From: Psychrobacter cibarius
GTDB lineage: Bacteria > Pseudomonadota > Gammaproteobacteria > Pseudomonadales > Moraxellaceae
Direction: 5' to 3'
Assembly (NCBI GenBank): GCA_030686115.1
Contig: CP131612.1
Coordinates: forward strand, 434,001 to 498,000
DNA length: 64,000 nt
Positions 9,902 through 18,276 of the stretch are shown piece by piece. Position 1 is the stretch's first letter. Every line of letters begins with the position of its first letter. Below the pieces are notes generated by a model. The model was given only the letters and a program-made list of their open reading frames with translations. It did not search any database and was not told where the DNA came from. The position numbers and the translations under genes are program-made.

Positions 9902-11260
9902 ATGAGTTTACAATATGCATTACTCAATGACACCAGCTGGCAGAGTCAAGCAGACTGGCAAACCCCCGATACCCCTTTTATGTCATTTGCTTTTTGGCAA
10001 GCGTTAGCTGACACTGGTGCGATTGGTGAGCAGGCAGGCTGGTTGCCGCTATTTGTGTTAGTACATCGTGTCGCAGATAGTCAAAGCGACAGCTCGATAG
10101 ACCACGCTGATCATAGCGAAAACCATAGTGAAAACCATTCTGCGATTAATGAAGCTGCGCATCCTGTGGCGGTGTTGCCAGTATTCCTCAAAGGTCATCA
10201 TCGCGGCGAGTTTGTGTTTGACCATTCATGGGCAGAAGCCTATGCGCGTTATGGTGTGGATTATTATCCAAGGCTGGTTACCAGCGTGCCCTATACACCG
10301 ATTACGGGTCAGCGGCTTTGGTTGGCAAAAGGTGAGACGTTAACCACCGATATCATAAAGACAGCTATCGCAGGCGTCGATGATATTGCTCAGCAAGTAG
10401 GCGCCTCAAGCTGGCATGGATTATTTATTACGCCTGAGCTGGCTACAATTGCCACGGCATCTATGCCTACTGATATTGATGTAGCGCATTTGCTAGCCGC
10501 TCAAGATAATAGTTTAGAGTTAACCGCAATTGACATGCCTATACTGGAACGTCAAGGCTGTCAGTTCTTATGGCAAAATAAAGACTTGCTACAAGACTGC
10601 CAACCGTTTGCTGATTTTGAAGCATTCTTAGCAACGCTAAAAGCCAAAAAACGCAAAACCATTCGTGCTGAGCGTCGTAAAGTTGCGGAGCAAGGCATCA
10701 TCTGCCAACGTAAATGCGGCGATGATATTACCGAGGACGACTGGAAAGTCTTTTATCATTGTTATGTAATGACCTATGCAATACGTGGACAACAGCCTTA
10801 TTTGACGATAGATTTTTTTATGGCACTGGCAGCGACTATGTCTGAGCACTTAATGCTCGCACAAGCGTTAGATGCCTCTGGAGAAATTATCGCCAGTAGC
10901 TTGTTTTTATATGATAAACCCAATAGTACCAATGCCACTCTTTATGGTCGCTATTGGGGAGCACTGGGTGAGTACGACAGCTTACACTTTGAGCTATGTT
11001 ATTATCAAGGTATTGAGTTTGCCATCGAGCAAGAGCTTAAGTATTTTGATCCGGGTACGCAAGGGGAGCATAAGCTGGTTCGTGGTTTTATTCCAACGAC
11101 GACACACTCTATCCACCGTATTTATGATCCACGTTTTGTGCCAGCTATCGCCAATTTTTGCGCCCAAGACCGTGCGCATATGGCGCAGTATCGTCAGCAA
11201 GCGTTTGAGGCATTGCCCTTTAATGCGGATAATATGCCAGCCTTTGATACCAATCAATAG
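9902..11260 (+). CDS. GNAT-fold protein of the COG3146 (DUF482) family
   Basis: A 452-residue cytoplasmic protein related to FemAB/GNAT acyltransferases and usually labelled peptidoglycan biosynthesis/recognition, though no reaction is established. Typical family segments are MSFAFWQALADTGAIGEQAGW near the start, KKRKTIRAERRKV in the middle and FDPGTQGEHKLVRGF near the C-terminus. Residues 60-85 contain a His/Asn/Ser-rich low-complexity insert. A GTG at 9893 is also possible; the ATG at 9902 is preferred because no ribosome site favours the GTG. ubiC follows 65 bases downstream with no terminator between, so the two may be cotranscribed. Confidence 0.85.
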   Translation: MSLQYALLNDTSWQSQADWQTPDTPFMSFAFWQALADTGAIGEQAGWLPLFVLVHRVADSQSDSSIDHADHSENHSENHSAINEAAHPVAVLPVFLKGHHRGEFVFDHSWAEAYARYGVDYYPRLVTSVPYTPITGQRLWLAKGETLTTDIIKTAIAGVDDIAQQVGASSWHGLFITPELATIATASMPTDIDVAHLLAAQDNSLELTAIDMPILERQGCQFLWQNKDLLQDCQPFADFEAFLATLKAKKRKTIRAERRKVAEQGIICQRKCGDDITEDDWKVFYHCYVMTYAIRGQQPYLTIDFFMALAATMSEHLMLAQALDASGEIIASSLFLYDKPNSTNATLYGRYWGALGEYDSLHFELCYYQGIEFAIEQELKYFDPGTQGEHKLVRGFIPTTTHSIHRIYDPRFVPAIANFCAQDRAHMAQYRQQAFEALPFNADNMPAFDTNQ

Positions 11261-11325
11261 GCTTTGCTTAATACGCCTAACGCTCGCTTTCTTTTTTATT
11301 ATTATGTCACTATTAGCCGTTAACT

Positions 11326-11829
11326 ATGTCCAGTACTCAATTTTTTTGTCCTACCCATTTGTCTCCTCCTAGTGAGCTACTCTCGTGGCTCAATGTCGCA
11401 GGCTCTCTCACGGCGGTGTTGGAAGTGAAAGCAGGGCAGCCCTTACGCGTGGAGCGTAGCTTTGAGGGCTACCGATTGCTGTCATTGGCACAAAAAAAAC
11501 AATTGAATGTCACAGGTGCCATGCTGAATCGTCCCATGCTAGCATGGGTGCGAGAGGCGCAACTGTATGGCAATGACGAGCATCCGTGGGTGGCCGCGCA
11601 AAGTATCTTTCCGTTACCCAGTCTCAAAGGTAACGCCCGCCGTCTACAGCAGCTCAAAGGCACACCCATCGGTTATGTGTTATTTAAACGCAGTCGGACC
11701 TTGCCCAATCAGCGTTTTATCCAGCAGAAAAGTGAGGGTTGGCAACGGCAAACACGTTATGATTGGTATGGTCGCCAGCTGCTGATCAGCGAAACTTTCT
11801 TGCCAGCATTTGTCGCTACTGACAGTTAA
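11326..11829 (+). CDS. ubiC: Chorismate lyase
   Basis: UbiC removes pyruvate from chorismate to give 4-hydroxybenzoate, the first committed step of ubiquinone synthesis. The 167-residue length fits the family. Conserved elements include RPMLAWVREAQLYG, the PWVAAQSIFP segment, LKGTPIGYVLF and the C-terminal LISETFLPAF with its conserved Glu. No ubiA follows, whereas the two are adjacent in many gammaproteobacteria. The family call is good although the sequence is divergent. Confidence 0.85.
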   Translation: MSSTQFFCPTHLSPPSELLSWLNVAGSLTAVLEVKAGQPLRVERSFEGYRLLSLAQKKQLNVTGAMLNRPMLAWVREAQLYGNDEHPWVAAQSIFPLPSLKGNARRLQQLKGTPIGYVLFKRSRTLPNQRFIQQKSEGWQRQTRYDWYGRQLLISETFLPAFVATDS

Positions 11830-12287
11830 ATATCCGTTAAGTAGCCAGCCAATAGATAAATATCGCTACTACTCTGCTGACCAACAACAGGCTAGGAGCA
11901 ATATGATAGCGGTAAACCATTTATTTTATTGGCTATTTATCTGTGTTATATCACCATTTAATTCACTCAGCTTACAGTGAGGTTTTTTTGCGCTCACCGT
12001 ACAAATTTTCATGTTACACTTAATGTTTAGCGATGATTTTGATGCCAACGCGTATCGAGTTTATTGCCGAATTGGACAAGTTAATGACAGGCCTATTGCC
12101 TCTGCTTACTCCTACTTATCTTTGCTAATAGACTCAATTCACAATAATGGTCATACCATAAAACTGAGCGTAAAAGTACCGCTGGTACTTTGAGCGACGT
12201 TGACACAGTAATTGTTTTATTGTGGGCAGCCTATAAGCTTCTTTTCAACGACATTTTTCAATGACAGTCACTACCTAGGACATCACT
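11830..12287. other. Gene-free 458-bp leader region of glyA
   Basis: No gene is supported. A small hairpin lies at 12173-12191 (AAAGTACC, loop GCT, GGTACTTT). I could not recognise a glycine or SAM riboswitch or a PurR-like operator here. A 60-codon open frame at 12011-12193 has no ribosome site and no recognisable content. Confidence 0.5.
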
Positions 12288-13544
12288 ATGTTTAAAGATA
12301 TTTCTATCAAAGATTTTGATCCAGTACTTGCAGAAGCGATGGCTGCAGAAAGCGTTCGTCAAGAAAACCATATCGAATTGATTGCGTCTGAAAACTACTG
12401 CTCGCAAGCAGTGATGGAAGCGCAAGGCACAGATCTAACCAACAAATACGCTGAAGGCTATCCTGGTAAGCGTTATTATGGTGGTTGTGAGCATGTAGAC
12501 GTTGTAGAGCAATTGGCGATTGATCGTGCAAAAGAGTTGTTCGGTGCTGAGTACGTCAACGTCCAGCCACATTCTGGTAGCCAAGCAAACTCTGCCGTAT
12601 TTTTAGCGTTACTTGAAGCAAATGACACCGTACTAGGCATGAGCTTAGACGCAGGTGGTCACTTGACTCACGGCGCACACATTAACTTTTCAGGTCTGAA
12701 CTACAATGCCGTACAGTACGGCTTGGTCGAAGGCACTGGTCTTATCGATTATGATCAAGTTGAAAGTTTGGCAAAAGAGCATAAGCCTAAAATGATTATT
12801 GCTGGTTTTTCAGCGTATTCACAGGTAGTCGATTGGGCACGTTTCCGTGAAATCGCTGATGAAGTTGGCGCTTATTTGCTAGTAGATATGGCGCACGTTG
12901 CTGGTCTAGTTGCTGGTGGTGTTTATCCAAACCCAGTACCTTTCGCTGATGTGGTTACAACGACTACGCACAAAACCCTACGTGGTCCACGTTCAGGCAT
13001 GATTTTGGCGCGTGATGAAGTACTTGCTAAAAAGCTCAATTCTGCCGTATTCCCAGGTAACCAAGGTGGCCCGTTGATGCATGTCATCGCGGCAAAAGCG
13101 GTTTGCTTTAAAGAAGCGTTAGAAGATAACTTTTCTACTTATCAGCAGCAAGTGGTTAAAAATGCTAAAGCGATGGCAAAAGTGGTTCAAGACCGCGGCT
13201 ATGAAATCATCTCTGGCGGTACTGAAAACCATCTCATGCTGATCAGCCTAGTTAAGCAAGAAATGACGGGTAAAGAAGCGGACAAATGGCTTGGCGATGC
13301 GCATATTACTGTGAATAAAAACGCCGTACCAAATGATCCAAAATCTCCGTTCGTGACGTCTGGCATCCGTATCGGCACGCCAGCAATCACTACTCGTGGC
13401 TTCAACGAAGCGCAAGCGGGTGATTTGGCAGGTTGGATTTGTGATGTATTAGATAGCCGCGGTGATGAAGCCGTCGCTACTGAAGTACGCGGTAAAGTAG
13501 AAGCGATCTGCAAAGAGTTACCAGTTTACGAAAAAAATCAGTAA
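12288..13544 (+). CDS. glyA: Serine hydroxymethyltransferase
   Basis: GlyA converts serine and tetrahydrofolate to glycine and 5,10-methylene-THF, supplying one-carbon units. The protein is 418 residues, near the usual length. The PLP lysine is Lys229 in [14 protein letters not shown], at the same number as in E. coli. Other signatures are HSGSQAN and [13 protein letters not shown]. An AGGA site lies upstream of the ATG. It is monocistronic with its own terminator at 13578-13612 and a long leader. Confidence 0.97.
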   Translation: MFKDISIKDFDPVLAEAMAAESVRQENHIELIASENYCSQAVMEAQGTDLTNKYAEGYPGKRYYGGCEHVDVVEQLAIDRAKELFGAEYVNVQPHSGSQANSAVFLALLEANDTVLGMSLDAGGHLTHGAHINFSGLNYNAVQYGLVEGTGLIDYDQVESLAKEHKPKMIIAGFSAYSQVVDWARFREIADEVGAYLLVDMAHVAGLVAGGVYPNPVPFADVVTTTTHKTLRGPRSGMILARDEVLAKKLNSAVFPGNQGGPLMHVIAAKAVCFKEALEDNFSTYQQQVVKNAKAMAKVVQDRGYEIISGGTENHLMLISLVKQEMTGKEADKWLGDAHITVNKNAVPNDPKSPFVTSGIRIGTPAITTRGFNEAQAGDLAGWICDVLDSRGDEAVATEVRGKVEAICKELPVYEKNQ

Positions 13545-13577
13545 GTCTTAACTGACTCTTTTTGGGAGCTGTATAAC

Positions 13578-13612
13578 AAAAACCGCTTAGCTTTTGCTAG
13601 GCGGTTTTTATT
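13578..13612 (+). terminator. glyA terminator (copy T1 of a repeated terminator)
   Basis: Stem AAAAACCGCTTAGC with GCTAGGCGGTTTTT, TTTT loop, then a T-run. Nearly the same sequence recurs at 14562 and 15145, flanking the next two genes. Confidence 0.9.
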
Positions 13613-13634
13613 TTTTTAATAAAAGGATAATTTG

Positions 13635-14375
13635 ATGATGCTACGAATTCATGCTCTTTACCATGTTGATTTTGAAGAGCTCAGCCATATCAAGCAGTGG
13701 GCAGATAATCGAGGCCATAGTATTACGGTCACACGTTTTTATAAAAATGAACCATTACCCGCGCAAGACAGTTTTGATTGGTTAGTCGTTATGGGTGGAC
13801 CAATGAGCATTCATGATGAAAGTGACTTTCAGTGGCTAGCTGATGAAAAATCTTTCATTCAGCAAAGTATTAATGACGGAAAAACCGTGATTGGTGTTTG
13901 TTTGGGTGCACAACTGATTGCAGATAGCTTGGGGGCGAAAGTTGCGCCATCAGGCATAAAAGAGGTTGGCTGGCTGCCCATTCAATTGACCGAACAGGGG
14001 CTTGCGCATCCGCTGCTAGCAGATTTGCCAAAGAATGAATTCACTGTATTTCATTGGCATGGCGATGGTTTTGAGTGTCCCAAAGGCGCGATGCCAATTG
14101 CAACGTCACATACTTGGGCCAATCAAGGTTTTGTTTATCAAACATCAAAGCATAAAGAATTAGGTACGTGGGTGCTTGGTTGGCAATGTCATTTTGAAGT
14201 GACTAACAAGAGTATGGTAGATATGGTGTCACATGGACAGACGTATATACAAGAAGCGATGATTGATCATCCTGACTCTGTGCAAGCGGCTGATGAGATC
14301 CTAGCACTAGGGGACACGTATATTGCAGATAACAATGCATGGCTCTCGACCATGCTAGATAAACTAGCTAGATAA
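13635..14375 (+). CDS. Class I glutamine amidotransferase-like protein
   Basis: A 246-residue stand-alone type 1 glutamine amidotransferase domain, of the GMP-synthase-like (COG0518) group. The nucleophile is Cys89 in GVCLGAQL; the oxyanion glycines are in VMGGPMSIHDE; the His-Glu pair lies in WQCHFEVT. It is not attached to a synthetase domain, so its ammonia acceptor is unknown; relatives include gamma-glutamylpolyamine and glucosinolate-type peptidases. The frame opens at a TTG (13632), but AAAAGGA seven bases before the ATG at 13635 favours the latter. It lies between two copies of the same terminator. Confidence 0.85.
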   Translation: MMLRIHALYHVDFEELSHIKQWADNRGHSITVTRFYKNEPLPAQDSFDWLVVMGGPMSIHDESDFQWLADEKSFIQQSINDGKTVIGVCLGAQLIADSLGAKVAPSGIKEVGWLPIQLTEQGLAHPLLADLPKNEFTVFHWHGDGFECPKGAMPIATSHTWANQGFVYQTSKHKELGTWVLGWQCHFEVTNKSMVDMVSHGQTYIQEAMIDHPDSVQAADEILALGDTYIADNNAWLSTMLDKLAR

Positions 14376-14561
14376 TTCAGTGAAACGCGATTAATAATCT
14401 GTAGCAGGTGAAAATTCAGTATAAAGAAAAGCGCTAAAATGACAGATGAGCAAATCAGTCAAGACTGTGGGTTTTACTTATCTTACTTACATAATAATAC
14501 TCGCTATTGATTACTTAACCTGCGACCTATCTTTTATACAATCTCATTGAACTGAAGAAAG

Positions 14562-14595
14562 AACCATTTAGCTTCTGCTAGGTGGTTTTTATTTT
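14562..14595 (+). terminator. Repeated terminator, copy T2
   Basis: Stem AACCATTTAGC with GCTAGGTGGTT, TTCT loop, followed by TTTATTTTT. It aligns with T1 at 13578, and the similarity continues into the leader of the next gene. It would terminate the amidotransferase gene. Confidence 0.75.
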
Positions 14596-14618
14596 TAATA
14601 ACAGATAAGGGGAGTACG

Positions 14619-15074
14619 ATGCCTATTTCTACATCTATGTCATTTTGTTTTTGTAGTGTTCGTGAGGAAAATTTAGCAAGTATGCTAAATGGTAGTATTA
14701 CACTTGATGAGCTAAGAGAAAATCGTGACAACCAATACTTGGATGTGAAACAAGCATCTTTTGAACACTATACGGAAGAATTGATTGAGCTGTTGGGAGA
14801 GGGACATTACGCCTTGTGCGATCTGTTATTTTTGGCAGACAACACGCCTCTGCATGAGCAGCATGACAGGCTATTATATGATGTGGCCGTCGTGCCTAAG
14901 ATTGTCAAAGCGTTTGCCGCGACAGACTTAAAAAAATTGGTACACGACATCGGTTACCACGAAGCAGAGAGCCAAGAAGGTTTGAATACGTTTCTTGAGA
15001 ATTTAAATCATGTTCATAAGTTATTTGAGTTTGCAGAAGAGAACAAGCTCAATGTGGTTAGGTTTACGCTTTAA
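14619..15074 (+). CDS. Hypothetical protein, 151 residues
   Basis: Not recognised with confidence. It is a soluble acidic protein with a hydrophobic first 15 residues (MPISTSMSFCFCSV), Leu/Glu-rich helices and a mixed C-terminus (HKLFEFAEENKLNVVRFTL). The layout, an opening phrase followed by a VREENLASMLNGS-type segment, is faintly like DUF1877 (YfbM) proteins, but this is a guess. AAGGGGAG lies eight bases before the ATG, which supports translation. It sits alone between terminators T2 and T3, in the same way as the amidotransferase before it. Confidence 0.7.
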   Translation: MPISTSMSFCFCSVREENLASMLNGSITLDELRENRDNQYLDVKQASFEHYTEELIELLGEGHYALCDLLFLADNTPLHEQHDRLLYDVAVVPKIVKAFAATDLKKLVHDIGYHEAESQEGLNTFLENLNHVHKLFEFAEENKLNVVRFTL

Positions 15075-15144
15075 TATATAAAAATTTGCGTTAAGTATTT
15101 GTTACTTGAAGTACTTTAAAACTTGAGCGTCTTAGTTTGATGTG

Positions 15145-15180
15145 AAAAACCGCTTAGCTGAATGGCTAGGCGGTTTTTAT
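15145..15180 (+). terminator. Repeated terminator, copy T3
   Basis: Stem AAAAACCGCTTAGC with GCTAGGCGGTTTTT around loop TGAATG. The arms are identical to those of T1. Confidence 0.88.
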
Positions 15181-15199
15181 GTGTCGTAGAAAATAGTAG

Positions 15200-15448
15200 C
15201 TAATCTTTCTTCAACGCATGACTGTCTTCTAATATGCCCATAAATCTCTCATATAACCAAGGCTCAGCATCATCGATGGCTTGGTTATATATTTTAGAGC
15301 CGATCAAGTCCACCATAAAATCGAATAAGAACTTGGCAGGCAAATTACCGATATCCAAATCAAACTCTTCGCTCATATAATCTCTCAAATTATCTAACAG
15401 CGCTTCTTCCTCTTCCTTCGATAATTTGATAAGTTTGTCTTTACTCAT
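15200..15448 (-). CDS. DUF2164 family protein
   Basis: An 82-residue acidic protein. The core (LSKEEEEALLDNLRDYM, then AKFLFDFMVDLIGSKIYNQ and DDAEPWLYERF) fits the DUF2164 pattern with its conserved YNQAI-D element. The function of the family is unknown. GAGAGA lies before the ATG. It is transcribed towards the T3 terminator, which may serve both strands. Confidence 0.8.
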   Translation of the reverse strand: MSKDKLIKLSKEEEEALLDNLRDYMSEEFDLDIGNLPAKFLFDFMVDLIGSKIYNQAIDDAEPWLYERFMGILEDSHALKKD

Positions 15449-15525
15449 ATCATTCTCTCAATACTAGGTAATGATCTAGCTTAGTTCAATCATACCTTTA
15501 TAGGAAGGTTGAATAACCAATAAAA

Positions 15526-15557
15526 AAGGCTGGGTTACGATAGCGTAGCCCAGCCTT
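15526..15557 (-). terminator. gltS terminator
   Basis: Stem AAGGCTGGGTTACG with CGTAGCCCAGCCTT and, on the minus strand, a T-run directly behind the stem. It lies 34 bases after the gltS stop. Confidence 0.88.
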
Positions 15558-15590
15558 ATTCAGGTTAATTCGACTTTATTGCTTATCAAA

Positions 15591-16865
15591 TTACATAAAC
15601 GGCAGTTTAGTAAATATCTGCAAGATCGTCGCGTTGACGATATCGACAAAGAATGCACCAACCATTGGCACAATCAAAAACGCCTTAGGCGAAGGCAGAT
15701 AGCGATCCGTGACTGCCTGCATATTGGCAATCGCCGTAGGCGTCGCACCCATACCGAAACCACAATGTCCAGCTGACAAGACCGCTGCATCATAGTCTTT
15801 ACCCATCACCTTAAAGGTTATGAAATAGACATAAACGACCATAATGACAGTCTGTACCAGTAAGATAATCAACACAGGGCCTGCCAAATCAGTCAGCTGC
15901 CATAGCTTTAATGACAGCAGCGCCATGGCTAAGAACAGACTCAAAGAAGCGTTACCAAATACGTCGATAGAGCGATCAAACATATCAAAATTAAAGATAG
16001 TGGTTAAGACATTACGAATAATCACACCACCTGCCAACGCCCAAACGAAGGTAGGTAGCTCAAACCACGTGCCTTGGGCAACAAGCGTCATGACATCGGC
16101 GAAAGCCAACGCTGCGGCAAACAATGCCAATGTCTCAATAGTAGAAGAGGCCGTGATAAAGCGCATGCTATCAGGTCTTTCGAAAATTTCTTTATTACTA
16201 CTCGCTGAATCTTCATCATGTTTGGTGCTATAAAGCGACTGCGCACCAGCGACTTTTTCGATGTCACTAGGATTGGGATTGGCGGGTGTTGGTTTTAACC
16301 CCAGCTTTTGAATCAGACGACGGGCAACAGGACCACCAATGATACCACCAGCGACTAAGCCATAGGTGGCAACGGCGATACCAAGTGTCGTTGCACCGAC
16401 CACACCGTAATCTTGCTCCAAGGTGATACCCCAAGCGCCTGCCGTACCGTGACCACCAGTCAGGGCGATAGAACCTGTCACTAATCCAAGTAGTGGATCA
16501 AGTCCCAACGCGCTTGCCATGGCCACACCAACGACATCTTGCAAGACGATAAAAACGGACACAACGATGGTAAAAATCAACAATGGCGTACCACCGGCTT
16601 TGAGTCTACTAAAATCAGCACTCAAACCAATAGAGGCAAAAAACATCAGCATGGTAGCCGTCTGTAATCCTTGATGAAAGTTAAAACTATATCCCCAAAT
16701 GATATTTAGAATATAGACCACTATTGCCGCGACCAAACCACCAGCAACAGGCTCTGGAATGTTAAAATCTTCTAAGAATTTAATTTTCTTGACCAAAAAG
16801 CGCCCAAGCAGCAGCACTAGAGTGGCTAGTATCAGCGTGTAATAGCCGTTTAGGGTAATTTCCAT
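15591..16865 (-). CDS. gltS: Sodium/glutamate symporter
   Basis: GltS imports glutamate with sodium across the inner membrane. The 424-residue protein has about ten to twelve hydrophobic segments in two inverted halves. Typical motifs are GLVTGSIALTGGHGTAGAWG in the first half and the matching GHCGFGMGATPTAIANMQAVT in the second, the two re-entrant loops of the family. A central hydrophilic loop (about residues 190-225) is somewhat longer than in E. coli. AAAGGATT precedes the ATG. It is monocistronic and shares the glutamate-uptake role with the gltIJKL operon at 33-37 kb. Confidence 0.93.
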   Translation of the reverse strand: MEITLNGYYTLILATLVLLLGRFLVKKIKFLEDFNIPEPVAGGLVAAIVVYILNIIWGYSFNFHQGLQTATMLMFFASIGLSADFSRLKAGGTPLLIFTIVVSVFIVLQDVVGVAMASALGLDPLLGLVTGSIALTGGHGTAGAWGITLEQDYGVVGATTLGIAVATYGLVAGGIIGGPVARRLIQKLGLKPTPANPNPSDIEKVAGAQSLYSTKHDEDSASSNKEIFERPDSMRFITASSTIETLALFAAALAFADVMTLVAQGTWFELPTFVWALAGGVIIRNVLTTIFNFDMFDRSIDVFGNASLSLFLAMALLSLKLWQLTDLAGPVLIILLVQTVIMVVYVYFITFKVMGKDYDAAVLSAGHCGFGMGATPTAIANMQAVTDRYLPSPKAFLIVPMVGAFFVDIVNATILQIFTKLPFM

Positions 16866-16893
16866 ATATTAATCCTTTCTATAAAAATAAATT

Positions 16894-16937
16894 AACCTGA
16901 ATTCGGGATAAATATGGTTTTATCTCGAATTCAGGTT
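16894..16937 (-). terminator. Hairpin behind the barstar gene
   Basis: 19-bp arms (16894-16912 with 16919-16937) with one mismatch and a six-base loop. On the minus strand it follows the barstar stop by 18 bases and is followed by a T-rich tract. Confidence 0.75.
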
Positions 16938-16954
16938 TGTGTGGTGATTGGCGA

Positions 16955-17323
16955 CTAGGCATCATCCACGGACGGCATAATAACCCATAATTGCGGCTTG
17001 CCAAAATCTCTGTAGGCATCTTCAATGATGCTTTTGAAAACATTAAAATCTTCGGTGTTTATTTTTTTCACCGCTGTTAGATCCAGCATCAGGTGAGTCA
17101 CTTCGCTGTCCTTTAAACAGTCCCATGCGCTATCCCAGTTATGTGAAAAATAGCTGGGAAAATCACAGGCATTGGCTAAGTTTGTTAATAATGTGGTTTT
17201 ATTAAGTATCTCGTCTACCGGTATGTTAACAGTCTGAGCGGGCATGCTAGCATTTAGTGCTGTAGTTTTTTGGTTAATATCTTGGTCAAAACCCAGATTA
17301 ATATAGTGGATGGCTTTACTCAT
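16955..17323 (-). CDS. Barstar-family RNase inhibitor
   Basis: A 122-residue barstar-like protein, the expected immunity partner of the RNase encoded just upstream. Barstar features are the PSYFSHNWDSAWDCLKD segment (compare the barstar YYGENLDALWDCL region, which supplies the helix and acidic residues that plug the RNase active site) and the C-terminal PQLWVIM strand. The ATG begins one base after the stop codon of the RNase gene and there is no separate ribosome site, so translation is probably coupled. Other barstar proteins are orphans; this one has its likely cognate nuclease beside it. Confidence 0.88.
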   Translation of the reverse strand: MSKAIHYINLGFDQDINQKTTALNASMPAQTVNIPVDEILNKTTLLTNLANACDFPSYFSHNWDSAWDCLKDSEVTHLMLDLTAVKKINTEDFNVFKSIIEDAYRDFGKPQLWVIMPSVDDA

Positions 17324-17324
17324 A

Positions 17325-18095
17325 TTATTTTACGTCCAGTCTGCGAAAGCTATCATAGTGATCAACGGTTAAGTAATATACGGTCGGCGGATGACCACCT
17401 GTGACGATACGCCGTGCACCGCGATGTGACACGCCAGGGGTCGGCACGGTATATTCGCGGTAGTAGCCTTGCGACTGCGTGGGCAATCTGCCCTCACGAT
17501 TATAAAATGTCGTGCCATCTTTATGAGGATAAGGAAAAGGCCCGCCTCGTTGAATAAGGACAATGGTATTGTCTATCTGAGCATCGCCCGTGACGCCGCT
17601 TATCTTTGCTGGCTGTGCCTCTGATGAGGTTTGTGATACCGTCGTTGGGTCAATACTATCGGTCAAAAACCCAGACGACAAATCACCAAAAAAGTAAACA
17701 GCGACGGTAATAAGAGCAATCAAACTAAATAGGGTAGAGCCTAAGCTTCTCTTGTTTTGGTTGCCACGCTGACTATGGCGATTGTCACGGGTAGTGTGTC
17801 GCGAGTTTTTGTTATTATCAGTAGAGTTGTTTCGGCTGTTAGTATTTGAATGGTGATTGGTTATATTTGAGTCTGGAGTGGCTAAAATACTCAATTCGTT
17901 GGAAGTGACTTCAGTGGCTCGTAGTTGGTTTTTATCATTACGCTCACTATTAAAATAGACGCTTTGACCGATGGTTATCGGCTGTGATAATCGCACTTTA
18001 CTCACATGAAAAAACACGTCTTCACTTTGGTTGTCTACATCGATAAAGCCATAGCCTTTATCTGAATTCCAGTGCTTGATTTTACCACTCTGCAT
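17325..18095 (-). CDS. Cold-shock domain / transmembrane / RNase Sa-type ribonuclease fusion
   Basis: A 256-residue three-part protein. Residues 1-66 are a cold-shock domain (GKIKHWNSDKGYGFIDV and DVFFHVSKV are the two RNA-binding motifs). Residues 75-117 are a basic, Asn/Ser/Arg/His-rich linker. Residues 119-136 form one membrane helix. Residues 174-256 match the guanyl-specific ribonuclease Sa/barnase (N1/T1) family: GGPFPYPHKDGTTFYNREG, LPTQSQGYYREYTV, RGARRIVTG and DHYDSF. The catalytic residues are kept: Glu214, Arg225, Arg229 and His246. The positive inside rule puts the cold-shock domain in the cytoplasm and the RNase outside the inner membrane. GGAAAG precedes the ATG. The barstar gene follows after one base. 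Role (toxin, defence or RNA turnover) is inferred. Confidence 0.88.
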   Translation of the reverse strand: MQSGKIKHWNSDKGYGFIDVDNQSEDVFFHVSKVRLSQPITIGQSVYFNSERNDKNQLRATEVTSNELSILATPDSNITNHHSNTNSRNNSTDNNKNSRHTTRDNRHSQRGNQNKRSLGSTLFSLIALITVAVYFFGDLSSGFLTDSIDPTTVSQTSSEAQPAKISGVTGDAQIDNTIVLIQRGGPFPYPHKDGTTFYNREGRLPTQSQGYYREYTVPTPGVSHRGARRIVTGGHPPTVYYLTVDHYDSFRRLDVK

Positions 18096-18192
18096 AAGCC
18101 CACTTTCCTATCGCCTGTTTTGTTATCGTGCCGCATGACTTCTATCATATACATAGTTTTAATACCGCATATATAACATATTTGACACTACT

Positions 18193-18224
18193 AAAAAACG
18201 CCAGCAATTGAGCTGGCGTTTTTT
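18193..18224. terminator. Bidirectional terminator behind proA
   Basis: Stem AAAAAACGCCAGC with GCTGGCGTTTTTT and a six-base loop. It ends the proA transcript and isolates the RNase-barstar operon from it. Confidence 0.88.
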
Positions 18225-18276
18225 TGTGGATTATACGTTAAATGAGAGAGTGGATGATAGGCTAAGCGATAAGACG

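Noticed and set aside
12011..12193. 60-codon open frame in the glyA leader
   Set aside because: No ribosome site, no recognisable domain, and it ends at a small hairpin; it fits chance in an AT-rich gap.
11830..12287. Possible glycine or other riboswitch before glyA
   Set aside because: I looked for paired conserved boxes and a following terminator or hidden ribosome site and did not find them.
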